A DNA stretch of 64,000 nucleotides, from assembly GCA_026874595.1 (NCBI GenBank), contig CM049322.1:38350340-38414339 (forward strand), in the 5' to 3' direction. This stretch comes from Sipunculus nudus. Taxonomy: Eukaryota > Annelida > Sipuncula > Golfingiida > Sipunculidae. Under the pieces are notes generated by a model, which saw only the letters and a list, made by a program, of their open reading frames with translations, made no database searches and was not told where the DNA came from. Position 1 is the first letter of the stretch, and every line of letters starts with the position of its first letter. The position numbers and the translations under genes were made by a program. This document shows, in pieces, positions 27,590-38,396 of this stretch.

Positions 27590-27926
27590 TCGAGTCCGAG
27601 TCCTAGTCGATCTTCTCCAAGTCCGTGTCATTAATAACCCGAATCCGAGTCGTAAACAAATCTCTGTATTTAGATAAATTAAAAGTTTTTTTGGAAATAT
27701 CTGTGAGTAAAATTCGCACATGTTTGCAAATTACTGTACAGTATGTGTGTATGTGAGAGGGAGGGGGATTTTTCTGTTGGACTCGAGATGGACTCGGCCT
27801 GGTTTCTCGAGTCCTTACCACCTAGCCCGGGTCCAGAACCTCTGAGTCCACGTCCGAGTCTCTACAAAATGTGGTTTTAAGTCCGGACTCAAGAGTCGAA
27901 GTCCGGACTCGCGACCCAAGTCACTG
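27590..27926 (+). mobile_element. GAGTCCGAGTC-rich hAT-like non-autonomous element, copy 1 (left end unclear)
   Basis: Flanking arrays of GAGTCCGAGTC motifs surround an AT-rich centre. The right end GTCACTG matches the right end of the 36.6-37.2 kb copy. Internal text TTGGACTCGAGATGGACTCG matches 37060-37075 (CTGGACTCGAAATGGACTTA). The left terminus CAGTGAT seen in the other copy is not identifiable, so this copy is truncated or diverged there. No transposase is present. Confidence 0.6.
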
Positions 27927-27934
27927 CTATGGAT

Positions 27935-28472
27935 GCTCCTTAGGATATTTAGTGATATCTCGTCTGATATTTTATGCACCTCTAAGGATATCATGTACGA
28001 CAGCTATGCCAGTTTTGAGCGTTGCACCTCCTGCATGCTAATAACACGTCTTTAACAGAAGAGACTTGTTCTACCTTGCCACAATTGGTACCAGAAGCTG
28101 GGTCCAAACCCACACGGACATATTTCCATTGGGTGCAATATGATTATTTAGGGGCGTCAGAATAGGGTGGGGGATATATACGAGAGGGGTCTGTATCTCC
28201 GAGAGTTTATAGCTAAGGGGGGGGGGGGGGTGGTGTGTGGTCAATGTAACCATCCTCCTGCTATTCAGAGAATAATATTTAGATATTGGGAATGAAATAT
28301 ATTAATAATTAGAATTGTAGATTTTGGTTCCTTTTATGAGTTAAGTATTAAAAATTATATAAATAAACCTAGTTTAGAATTAAACTGTAATAGAAACATA
28401 ATACCTTATTTTCTAAAACTTTATAATAAATTGTAATATATTTGAAATGTGTCATATGGACGTGAAAAGGTG
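27935..28472. other. AT-rich stretch, no gene recognised
   Basis: Includes a run of 14 G at 28217-28230. No repeat partner or domain was recognised. Confidence 0.45.
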
Positions 28473-28480
28473 TCTCGCTC

Positions 28481-28566
<86 letters not shown>

Positions 28567-28582
28567 GATATATATATATATA
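28473..28582. repeat. Compound (CT)n-(TA)n microsatellite
   Basis: CTCTGTCTGTCTGTC passes into pure (TC)n and then abruptly into (TA)n at about 28538. Confidence 0.95.
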
Positions 28583-28797
28583 TGACGGCTCTTAGATATA
28601 TCACTTAGTTCTATTCAGTGCATTAAAAGTACAAAAGTTCAGTACGACAGTAACGTGCGACAATTTTTAAACTGTCATTTAAGTATACTTCATGTATCAT
28701 GTTACTTACAAAAATATAAACCGCGTGCTCTTAGCACCTGAAATGTTTATGTTTGCGGTGTCAATTTGTTTGAAATAGTGAAAGGCCATTTTCGTGA

Positions 28798-29115
28798 TTG
28801 TTGCTTCGTGATAATATCCATGAACGTGCACATGCTCATATTTTTTATGGCGAGGTGTACGTTTTATACAAATCATTCAATACCATGCCAGTAAAAAGGT
28901 ACAGCTATGATATATGTGAAAGACAAGTCGGTTTTTATCTTACGGCATCGTCTATTGTTGCAAAATCTAACACAGAGGACAAAGATGAAAGCTTCACTAA
29001 AACATTGACAAAGTCGCTGTCAGGCAAATATGGAGTGAAGCAAACGTGGACTCGTATAACAGCGTGTCACTATAAAGCGAAGAAATTGCACCGTATAAAT
29101 GCCAAAGGATCGTAG
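28798..29115 (+). CDS. Unrecognised open frame, 105 codons (76 from first ATG)
   Basis: The frame runs from just after an in-frame TGA to TAG at 29113-29115. The first ATG gives MPVKRYSYDICERQ at the start and HRINAKGS at the end. The product is Lys/Ser/Thr-rich with no signal peptide, membrane segment or known motif visible. Its composition is less biased than that of neighbouring AT-rich frames, which is the only point in its favour. No splice or promoter signal supports it. It may be a decayed exon or chance. Confidence 0.2.
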   Translation: MLLRDNIHERAHAHIFYGEVYVLYKSFNTMPVKRYSYDICERQVGFYLTASSIVAKSNTEDKDESFTKTLTKSLSGKYGVKQTWTRITACHYKAKKLHRINAKGS

Positions 29116-31391
29116 GGATATGTTCATCAAGAATTTTACACCTTCACACAAATGACACCTACCGCCCTGATATATTCCTTTTCATAATACTAAGCCGGGT
29201 TCCTTGTGTTGAGATGTATTTTCTTCGCTTTCCCGAACAATAATATCATTTCAGAAGAATCTTTGATCATGTGTGGATATGATGGCTTAGTTCCCTAAGA
29301 AAATTTTAAGATTTAAGTCGCCATGGCATCTACGACGTCATATTCTGACTTAGCAACTTAAAAATGATACCATCAGGTATAAATATACATGTTCTTAAAA
29401 GGGATTTATATTGTTAGAGAGATATAGATCACATATATTGTGGGCGCAATTTGGTGGGCAGAGGGGGAGATGTATCCCAACTACTTTTTCAACCATGTTA
29501 GTCCCCCACCCAACTTTTTACTGATTTAATTAATGTAATATTGTCTCTAAATATAGACTGTAACTGCAATCAATTAGGAAAATATACAAGTTGTTAACAA
29601 AAATATGTAACAGTGTAATAAATACCCTCACATTTCAATGAAACGCAATGTTTCAGAAATGAATAAATAATGGAAAATGACTGATATTCTGATATGATTT
29701 CCCCATTTCCACAACACTGTGGTACTCTGCAAATAAACGCTCAAATAAAATAATCATGAAGGATTTTACAGATAAGAACTGTTTTGGGAAAACGTTTTAC
29801 TCCTTGTTGTTTACCAAATCGATACTACTCCCTGTTATCCCGTTCAAATTTCTTCAATGTTTCTAAAATACTTCCTTTACCCCCAGAACTGGGTAATGGA
29901 GCTACCCTACCATTGATGACACTATTATTATTATTATGATTATTATTATTAATACATTATATTAAGAAAATATGACAGGACAGGTGTTAAATGTGCTATC
30001 ATCCGTTACAATGGCCTATGCGTATTATGTGAAAAAGGGTTGATGTCGAAATTTTGGAAATTGTGCCCTTCAGTATTATTGGGCTTGCGTTACGATCCGT
30101 TTAATATAGGAACTGGAGATAGGCACTCCGTAGGGCTCAGACCTCCAGAAAAGCATAACATATAAATAACTACAGCCTCCGAAGCAAAATCAACTTAAGT
30201 TGTTCTTGGTCCATGACCCATCCCACCTCAAAATGTCTTGTAAATCGATGAGTTGTTTTTGGTACCAGACAAAATCAAACAAACAAACACGGTTGAAACA
30301 TTTCCTCCTTAGAACATTAGGCAATAATGTCTTCATGCTAGTATTTTTTTCAGGGTCTTTAGCACAAGGTTTGAAATTTGTCATTAATTTGAACAGTATT
30401 CTACTGCATAAACCGACAAATTAAAACAAAGGGTATTTTCGTATATTTTTGTTACTATTGTTACAGTCCACGGCTACCATGATGATTTTATGTTGGCTCT
30501 ATAATTTAATTTAAATGTCTACAGATTCAATAAATACCGCGTAGCTTTATATCTTACAGTGTCCATTTAATATATTGTTCGGATTTTACAAAATATAAAG
30601 TAAATTAATCGCATTCAATAAAAGAGAGTAAATATAGCACTTTTATCATGTTTATCAATACATATTTGGGTGTATCTTGACCTTTCGCTTAATGCCAGCC
30701 AAAAATGATTCCATAAATTTTAAATTATGGCCCCTCTTGGCTATATATAACAATTTAAGCGGCGTTCCCTTGACATACGTATTCATCTCACATACGGGGA
30801 TCGAAGAAAAGCGGATCCCGGTTTGCGATATTTTCAAATTTCATCTGATTGGACAACATTTAATAAAGAAAGTGACCACCAGTATCTTGGCCGGTTATCC
30901 TTCATTTAGCATTAGCACGCATGGTTTTCTTTCTAATTCAATCAAGGATGCGCAAAAAAGAGCAAGCTGATCATTCCATAGCTCTTCCCGTAATCGGACC
31001 TCTATATAACTTCCTAAATAATGATGATTCAACGAGCGCTGCTTAAGATGTATGACTAAAGTTTACACTTTTAAGGAAAGGATGTTATATTATCTGTTCT
31101 TCTTTGAATTACCGATTTATTTATCTTGCTATTATATTTTCCGCGAAGAGTTTTTTTATTCCTGAGAGGTACAAAATACATGGATATAGAATGGGAATAC
31201 TTGTATTTCTGCACAGCATGAAATTCTATTTAGGGCATGAACATTTTTTTCTATTCCATTCTGTTTATATTTCTCTCCAGTCGCTCTGCATTTCCTTCTA
31301 ATTTGAATGTATACATAGGTTTCTCTCTTGTCTCCTTCTCTGTCCGTCTGTCTGTTTGTGTCTGTTAGCTATCTGGGGTTCTCTTCATATC

Positions 31392-31392
<1 letters not shown>
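29116..31392. other. AT-rich stretch, no gene recognised
   Basis: Contains short TTA/ATT repeats at 29920-29950 and short chance frames (30200-30424, 30677-30970, 31104-31301). No domain or convincing exon was found. Confidence 0.5.
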
Positions 31393-31442
<50 letters not shown>

Positions 31443-31497
31443 GTATATAGTATATACATAAATTTATGTATTTAAATATATAAATATAATTATATAT

Positions 31498-31541
<44 letters not shown>
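31393..31541. repeat. (TA)n microsatellite, two blocks
   Basis: Pure TA runs at about 31394-31438 and 31490-31541, separated by imperfect AT sequence. Confidence 0.95.
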
Positions 31542-31543
<2 letters not shown>

Positions 31544-31792
31544 TTCTAAATATACTTATATTCAAACTTGATACGATACATTATACGATTCTTAAGAGGA
31601 AGGGGAATATTATAAATATGAACGAAATCGAGTGATTTCAAGATGGCCTCTTTACTTAACTTCAATTGTTGTTTATTACGAAAATTTGACAATTTGAAGT
31701 ATTTGCATACATGATGTTATGTCTGTTACCAAAAATCTAAGGAAAGGCTGTGGCCTTCGGCATCATTTTTCATAGATATATTGATCATCTGA

Positions 31793-32138
31793 CTGCTATG
31801 TGAGTTTGAGCTGAATGTGGACCTACCTGTGCACTATGTTGTGCAAATGGTCTTTTTAATTTTTTTTCATGGATCCGTCAGAAAAGATTGATATTCCAGC
31901 TTTTATATCACAGTAAACGCTTCTCTTGAGCAAATAACCTTAGACGCAGAGAGTAAACGTTGGACTGAGTTATTTTCAAAAGTTCGTCATAAAGGAAATT
32001 TACATTATGTCATTTCATTTGATTGCAAAAATACTATGATGGCAGTCACCAGATATCGTAGGAACTGCTGCAACTATTGATCATGTGACTGGTAAGCATA
32101 TGTTAGCCATAGATGGGCCACCTATGTGGGTCTACTGC
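31793..32138 (+). pseudogene. Decayed coding-like segment, product unknown
   Basis: The frame from 31793 to 32077 is open except for one TGA at 31889-31891. It reads protein-like stretches such as LNVDLPVHYVVQMV, then VNASLEQITLDAESKRWTEL and HYVISFDCKNTMM. From about 32040 the protein-like character moves to another frame (QSPDIVGTAATIDHVTGKHM), which stops at 32139-32141. One stop plus one apparent frameshift fits a pseudogene or a decayed exon. An acceptor-like TTTTATATCACAG ends at 31913. No family was recognised by eye. Confidence 0.3.
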
Positions 32139-32169
32139 TAAAATGGTATTTTCACTACAATTGTTTTAT

Positions 32170-32690
32170 ATCTTGACCACACTTTATCATGCACAGTATC
32201 ATTTTTTTCCAGTGATTTGTAGCTTGTCCGTTGATGAGGCTGGGCTAAATACAGTGGTCACTTCGTTATTTAGTTTAGTTTATTGAACTTATAGAGAGCA
32301 CCACAATGAAACATGTACAACAGATGTAGTACTCAGTTGCGATGTACAGACTAAACTTCAAATAATATGCTCATTATGGAATAATTTACAAGATCCTAAA
32401 GCGAATAATATTAAATTAAAACAGAGTATAATAAGATCATGACCTGATTAAGAGAGAGACTTAAGAGACAAAAACTAAATTACATATTATTGATGACAAT
32501 AACATTTTACATAATTGCTGTCTATAATACATATGACAGTAAGTTCTAAATATATGTGTTTTGTAATAAGACTTTACATGCATTAATAATGCCTCGGCGT
32601 TTGATGCTTTACGGATAGCGCAGCACTGGTGAAGGCCCTTGACCCCAATTATGTTGTCCTTGTCTTGGGAACCACAGCTGAATACGTTGA
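32170..32690. other. AT-rich stretch, no gene recognised
   Basis: Nothing beyond AT-rich simple sequence was seen. Confidence 0.45.
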
Positions 32691-32731
32691 TTTGACCTCA
32701 GAGTATAGCTGGGTTCCTGCTATTTTTTGTT

Positions 32732-33060
32732 CCTGACAAACAGACAGACAGACAGACAAACAGACATCCGCGACTGACCAACCAGCCTGCCGAATTCGGA
32801 GATTTCCGACAAGCAACAAACAAACAAACAGACAGACAGACAGACTAAACGACCAGAGGTCGAGCGCTTGCCGGAAGTTGAAATGACTGACAGACGGATA
32901 GACGGTACAAAATGTCGTTTTCCCATCAATTGAGTGACGCTCCGAGCGATTGCTAAGGAATATAGCATGAAGAATGACATATATCACACAAAAGAACATG
33001 AAAGCAGACAAAGCTGACAATAACCCACAAACGGACAGACATACTGACACACTGACACAT
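32732..33060. repeat. GACA-rich repeat module
   Basis: (GACA)n/(CAGA)n runs at 32735-32765 and 32820-32850 flank the segment 32755-32819, which recurs at 33961-34025 (offset 1206). Long minus-strand frames here (32649-33050, 32720-32980) come from the CTGT repeat and are Cys/Leu/Ser-rich artefacts. Confidence 0.7.
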
Positions 33061-33680
33061 TTGGGATAAAAGATGACTGAATAATCATATGAAGAATGTA
33101 TTTAGAAACAAAATGAATTATAGTTAATGCAGATAAGGTTTACAGGTTTGGAGGTTTGGTCGAAAGCTTAAATATTGCAGTAGTTTGAGTGCAGCGCCCC
33201 CTAGCAGTCATATCGAGAGAATAAAAAATCACTATTGCGATAACAGCGTATGACATTAGCTGTAGCAGTTTCAAAAGGATTCCTGCAAAACAGTTGCCTG
33301 TAGAATGCTGTATGTCAGACATAACAACCAGAAAGCAGCCGAATTTGAGAACTGACAAACAGACAGACATACTGACAAAGTGACACAAGATTGAGACCAG
33401 ATGACTTATTTAGGTTATGAAAAAGACCCAGAGGAAGAAAATCAGCTATAGTTTCTGTAATTGTAGCTTATAGTTTTGGAGATATGATAAAAAAATGATA
33501 TGTTGGGCAGGTTCGAGTTCAGCGCCCCCTAGCGTTCATACATTGAAATTGAAAAATCTGTTTCGAGATATTTCTATAAGACACAAGATATATCAGCTTC
33601 AAAATGATTCCAGCATACTTCTTGACACTTGGCTATCACTAAGCGATATCTCGAAATATCTCGTTTGACGAGATATTGTA
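33024..33680 (+). repeat. 328-bp tandem duplication
   Basis: CAGACATACTGACA occurs at 33036 and 33364. CAGCGCCCCCTAGC occurs at 33192 and 33520. Both landmark pairs are spaced exactly 328 bp. Intervening text aligns imperfectly, for example ATGACTGAATAATCATATGA against ATGACTTATTTAGGTTATGA. The two copies have diverged clearly. Confidence 0.7.
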
Positions 33681-33960
33681 CGAGATATTGCGAGACTTGT
33701 AATATAATTAAATATCACTAAGTTATATGCTACATGATGCAAAAAAAGGAAGGACATCTGTAGCTTTACTGACAAAGTTAGAAATATAAGACCCCTTTAT
33801 TTTCGAATATCATGACTTTTCCCGAAAGTGCGTAACCATGGTTTCAGCAAATTTGAGACAGCTACAAATCAGAAGAAAGGCCTTGGAATAACGATTAAAA
33901 TGAGCTAAGGTTGAACCAGATAAGACTAATAGTGACAAAGATATGAAGGAAAAACGTATT

Positions 33961-34025
33961 GACAAACAGACATCCGCGACTGACCAACCTGCTTGCCGAA
34001 ATCGGAGATTTCCGGCAAGCAACAA
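33961..34025 (+). repeat. Second copy of the GACAAACAGACATCCGCG segment, with hairpin
   Basis: It matches 32755-32819 with few differences. It contains an inverted repeat at 33991-34020 (GCTTGCCG, AAAT, a short loop, then ATTT and CGGCAAGC), able to form a hairpin with one bulge. Confidence 0.75.
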
Positions 34026-34029
34026 ATAC

Positions 34030-34744
34030 AAAAGACCTTCTATAGAGTCACTGTGTGGTTCTGTAGAAATTTTAACTTTGGCTGCTGTTTTGTTTAAATC
34101 GAAGTGCTCGAGAGGTTTATTCTCCTTATTACTTCGTACTGGCAGCTAATCCATAATTTAATGATAATTTGGTAACACAACACACCATGTGTAGCGGGTA
34201 AGACGCCAGACATTTGACCGCAAGGTTTTGTGTGGTCGTCCATGTATCCGGACTGCTAACCTGGACGCGGTCTGTGCCATATATTGGCCCGCTGTCTCCT
34301 TGGAGTAATGAGCTGACTGGCCAAACAAATAATCTTACAACCCATGTTGTGTCTGCTTGAGTTGCTTTCTCAGCGAGCAACATTTAATGCTGACCCGTCT
34401 CGAGCCCTACATAGGGTACTTTTTCGTTGCCTCTTGTTACGATACGTTTCGGTATACTCTTTAAGACCAAGCTTTTATTATTTCAAGCGTATGCCCCTTG
34501 ATGTGAAATGCAACCCCTGATGCATCGGGGTTTTATTGTATACGCAACTTGCAGACACGTGAACGGTTTAGTCAAATGGGAGAAATAAACCTGTAAGAGG
34601 TCCGTGGCAAGGGGACCTGTCTCTGTAAAGTTAAGACCGGGATAACCCTTTTATTACATCCCCCAAATACTCAAATTATGATGGAATAACGGATATCTAA
34701 TCCGAAAAGATTAATATAAACAGCAGGGGGTGCCTTTTTAGTTT
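34030..34744. other. Balanced-composition stretch, no gene recognised
   Basis: Less AT-rich than its surroundings. The minus frame 34129-34383 shows no known domain. Confidence 0.4.
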
Positions 34745-35447
34745 TTACCCAGTTTCAGTCAAAAGAGAACCCCTCCGTATATATTTCCAGCTAAATTGAT
34801 CCGGAAATAACCATTTCTTCATCCCAATACTGATTGGATCTTCAAACATGCCAGCAACGGAAACACTCCTGTGTACTTTGCAGCAATCAGTACTCTTCCA
34901 AAACTTCCTCCTGTTTTCTGACACTGGAGTACAACCCTTTGAAACGACGCTTATTACAAGAACTCGGTACCGAGTTCTCACAAAGGTCTTTCGGAAAATG
35001 TTGGTTCCATAGCGCTTAATGGTGGTCGCCGTGAGAAAGACGAGATTACCATAGCGTGCGAGGCCAAACGAACACATTTTAGGTAAGCTCTGAACCCGCA
35101 TCAACACCTATTTGACATCTTGGCGTACCCTGTAAAAGCTATACGAGAAAAATCACTTTTGGAAGTCACGTTCGCCGCCGATGAAAGAAAATCAAGAAGA
35201 ACCATTCAAGGAATTTTGGTGCCGACCAAAAAATGTACAAATCGGATATATAAATCAGTGGTTCAGGTTTGAATTGTCATTGGAAATCCAAAACGAGGCT
35301 CTTCAATTCCTAAGGTGGATGGTTAGGAATCATACATATACGGCTGGTATTTACATGGTCAATGGCACTAGGTTTCCAGATGATATTAGATCTACGTTGC
35401 ACGATAAACGGGGTTTAAGAAATGTCCCTTGCTTTGCAAATTCCTGA
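34745..35447. other. Cluster of overlapping unrecognised frames
   Basis: Frames are open on both strands: minus 34745-35107 (120 codons), plus 34834-35019, plus 35084-35279 from a CTG (about 65 codons), and plus 35181-35447 (88 codons from ATG, starting MKENQEEPFKEFW). None shows a motif I recognise. The density of open frames exceeds that of the AT-rich flanks, partly because GC content is higher. A perfect 20-bp palindrome, AGAACTCGGTACCGAGTTCT, lies at 34959-34978. It could be a decayed gene or element. Confidence 0.3.
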
Positions 35448-35852
35448 ACAGTTTTCGCCATGAATACTAAAAAGTCATTTTTTTTATTTTTGTACGTATA
35501 GGCAGAGGCATTAATGGAGCGTTGCATGTGGATAAGATAAGAAAAACAATCTAAGTCACACGCTGGGGAAATTTAAAAAAAAAATCAAACATAAAATATG
35601 AATTTTCAATATAGTTTTTTTACCATTTTTCCACTTTTACTTACATTATGCACCATAGAGAGTCCCTGGTGTTTTCGTGAGAGGTGTGTACATTATTTCT
35701 CAAAGAACGGTCACACTGAAACCCCCCCCCCCTCCCCCCCCCAACACACGCACACACTCTTGGGCAAAGGGGGGGGGGGGGTGGAGTATGATTCATATGT
35801 TATAACTTTTCATAAATGTTTTATTAAGTTTGTTAAACGGTCTTGGAAAAAG

Positions 35853-35907
<55 letters not shown>

Positions 35908-36642
35908 GCTTGAAAATAACATTCTAAATCTTAGATGTTGGTCAGTCAAGAGGTTTCGTTATAATAAACACTTTCGGCGAGACGATGAGCTGCTGTATAT
36001 ACGACGCTTATGCACTGGAGTGAATATACTTCAATTATATGACATTTAAGTGCCAAATCTTCTGCTACTAAAAATTAGGCATAATAGCTAAAAAATATGG
36101 AAGGATGTGGCGACCAATAGCACCCCGTTTCAGTTTACTTTCTTTCCCCCGAGTATTTGAAAGTTTTTAATTCGTACTTTCATTTCGATTTTTTCGACCA
36201 TCTACGAATTCAGATACCCCCCCCCCCCTTCCACAACATTCATTTTATTTTTATTTTCATTTGCGTATACTTATTGTATTTTTATTCCTACTGGATCTCT
36301 GGTTAAGTGGAAATATTTGTTTATATAATTTTATTTTTTTATCAAGTGTATGGGTCAATATCAATATTTATAAATAACAATATAATTTACCTTTTCCGAT
36401 TTTTTTTCTCATTTGCAAATTTTGATTCTTTTACTGGTGTTAGACAGTTGATATATCAAGAGTTAAAGGACAAGTATCTATCATTTGGCTATATCAATTC
36501 AAAATCTAAAGGGAACGGTGTTAACTTGAACCATTTTGAAAATTTGAATAATTTGAAATCGATTTTACATTTCCGTTGGTCTATATACCTGCAACTAGAA
36601 TAATAAGTAACGCCTTAGCCCGGTAAGAAAGATACCGAGAAT
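35448..36642. other. AT-rich stretch with homopolymers and (TA)n, no gene recognised
   Basis: Contains C runs with one T at 35722-35742, G run 35769-35781, (TA)n at about 35857-35903 and C run 36217-36228. No gene was seen; the plus frame 36307-36603 is AT-driven. Confidence 0.55.
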
Positions 36643-36968
36643 CAGTGATGTGGTCGAGTCAACACCATCAGAATCCGAGTGCTAGTCCGATTCCACGCTC
36701 TAGGAGTGCAAGTCCAAGTCCTTGAGGTTCGAGTCATTATCCACCTTTTCAATTCTGAGTTATCTTAAACCCGAGTCAAAATCCGAGTCCGGGTCCAATA
36801 AAATCTTTTTTTTTTAAAGAAATTTTAAATGTAACTTTGGGATTACTTTAAGAAGTATTTTTATGTCCGTTTCCTCTTGTATGTCAAGTTTTAATTATAT
36901 ATACCTCCATATGCAGATCTCAAGCTTCGTATATACAGTGTTTTTTTGGTAATATTCTGTAAGTAGAT

Positions 36969-37026
<58 letters not shown>

Positions 37027-37176
37027 TTTATGCTATGTGACAGAGGTTTCCAACTGCTGGACTCGAAATGGACTTAGCCTGATTTATCGAGTCTTACAAG
37101 TCCGAGTCTAGGACGTTCGAGTCCAAGCCTGAGTCCGAGTTCCGAAAAACAAACTGGCTCTAGTCCTCAATCACTG
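36643..37176 (+). mobile_element. hAT-like non-autonomous element with 8-bp target-site duplication
   Basis: The left end CAGTGATG (36643) and right end ATCACTG (37170-37176) give a 7-bp terminal inverted repeat, CAGTGAT. The flanking 8-mers CCGAGAAT (36635-36642) and CCAAGAAT (37177-37184) match at 7 of 8 positions. An 8-bp duplication and CAGTG ends are typical of the hAT superfamily. Subterminal arrays of AGTCCGAGTC motifs flank an AT-rich centre that contains (TA)n at 36972-37022. No transposase is encoded. A related copy lies at 27590-27926. Confidence 0.75.
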
Positions 37177-37623
37177 CCAAGAATTTTAAGGCAACAAATT
37201 TACCACTTGCTGGTTGAAGTTTTCGATGATTTACGCCACCTGACAAGAAGTTCTAGTTTCAATGTTAAGCGAAATATCAAGGCATATAGTACGGATAGAA
37301 GCGGTAAGGGAGTTATCCCTGACCTGGCCCAGATGAATCCTCTGTCTGGAGAATGAACTAGATGGTTTTGTAATCCTAATTCTGTAATTGAAGTGCAAGA
37401 TCAAACTTTGGTCCTTTGGTCCTAAACACCTTAGGAATACTTAGCTTGTAAATAAGTCACAGCTTAACATTAAGTCAGGTTATCTATAAACCATAATCCA
37501 TTGGGATTATGTCTGCTACAAGTGCAGGTTTTGATGAAAGTTAGTCAGTGTTATCCGGAAGGCTTCCATCGTGGCATTAGCTTATGATAGAAAACCTAGT
37601 TATATGTAGCCTTTGGATAAGTA
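37177..37623. other. Unique-looking stretch, no gene recognised
   Basis: No domain or repeat partner was recognised. Confidence 0.4.
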
Positions 37624-37900
37624 GGGCCGAAAAATGGTATGGTTCTCAGGCACTTTTTTTTCAGAAATCAGCGCGGGCGGGCGATTTTTTAATGTAAACT
37701 TTTTTGTATGATTTGATAAAAATATTATATGGCCAGGGAAAAGCATGATAATAGCAGATTTGTTTTGCTAAACAGGTATGAGTACAACATAACAAAGGAA
37801 ATATTTTCAAAATTGTATTATTTTATCTCCTTGAAAGATGAAAATTTAAATTAAAAATTGACGCGGGCGGAGCCTGAGAACCATACCTTTTTTTTGGCCT
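37624..37900. mobile_element. MITE with GGTATGGTTCTCAGGCAC ends, copy 2
   Basis: It has the same ends (GGGCCGAAAAATGG, then TATGGTTCTCAGGCAC; right GCCTGAGAACCATACC, then GGCCT) and the same interior landmarks (GGGAAAAGCATGA, TTTTGCTAAA, AACAAAGGAA, TATCTnCTTGAAAGA) as 23533-23866. It is 57 bp shorter through internal deletions. Confidence 0.8.
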
Positions 37901-38366
37901 AGTGTGACATTCATAAACGAAACATTTATCAGTATTACCTTGTCTGTAATGAACATATGATATTCCTAATTATCTATCAAGATTATAGCTAACCAACTAC
38001 TTTTGCAATCTCTAGATATGAAACTATATGGTTGAAAATGTACTTGATAAAATAAAATGGTTAATAGGGTCAAACGCACGATATATTTTAAGGAAATTAT
38101 AGCTTACCAGTTCGATATAAATTCCTGCTGGTTTATATATATTGGACTACTCATTTTAGAGCTACTCATTTATGTCACCAGAGTTTAACGGCAAGGGTGT
38201 GCCACATTTACCTCTGGGTATATGGCAAATAGGCACGGCAGTATTCAGTGTTTGTTTTTAATTACTTTTAATAATAATTCTTATCGTCTCTTTGAAACCG
38301 ATCCCAGGATGTTATGCTGAAATACCAAAATACCATTGATTTCATGGTTGGTTTCCTTTATTTCAG
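37901..38366. other. AT-rich stretch upstream of a candidate microexon
   Basis: No gene was recognised. If the 38367 exon is real, this is intron ending in the acceptor TTTCCTTTATTTCAG. Confidence 0.4.
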
Positions 38367-38396
38367 ATTAAGTTTCTGAAAGACCAACGACAAAAG
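38367..38396 (+). CDS. Candidate 30-nt microexon, gene unknown
   Basis: The acceptor GGTTTCCTTTATTTCAG ends at 38366 and the donor AAG|GTACGTAAC starts at 38397. Only one frame is open across the 30 nt, and it reads IKFLKDQRQK, a charged decapeptide, in phase 0 at both ends. The other two frames contain stops. The length is a multiple of three, so inclusion or skipping would keep the host frame. Such charged microexons occur in neural and muscle genes, but no family was recognised. Confidence 0.4.

Noticed and set aside
32649-33388. Minus-strand Cys/Leu/Ser-rich frames of 82-133 codons
   Set aside because: They run through (CTGT)n repeats and the 328-bp duplication; the composition follows the repeat.
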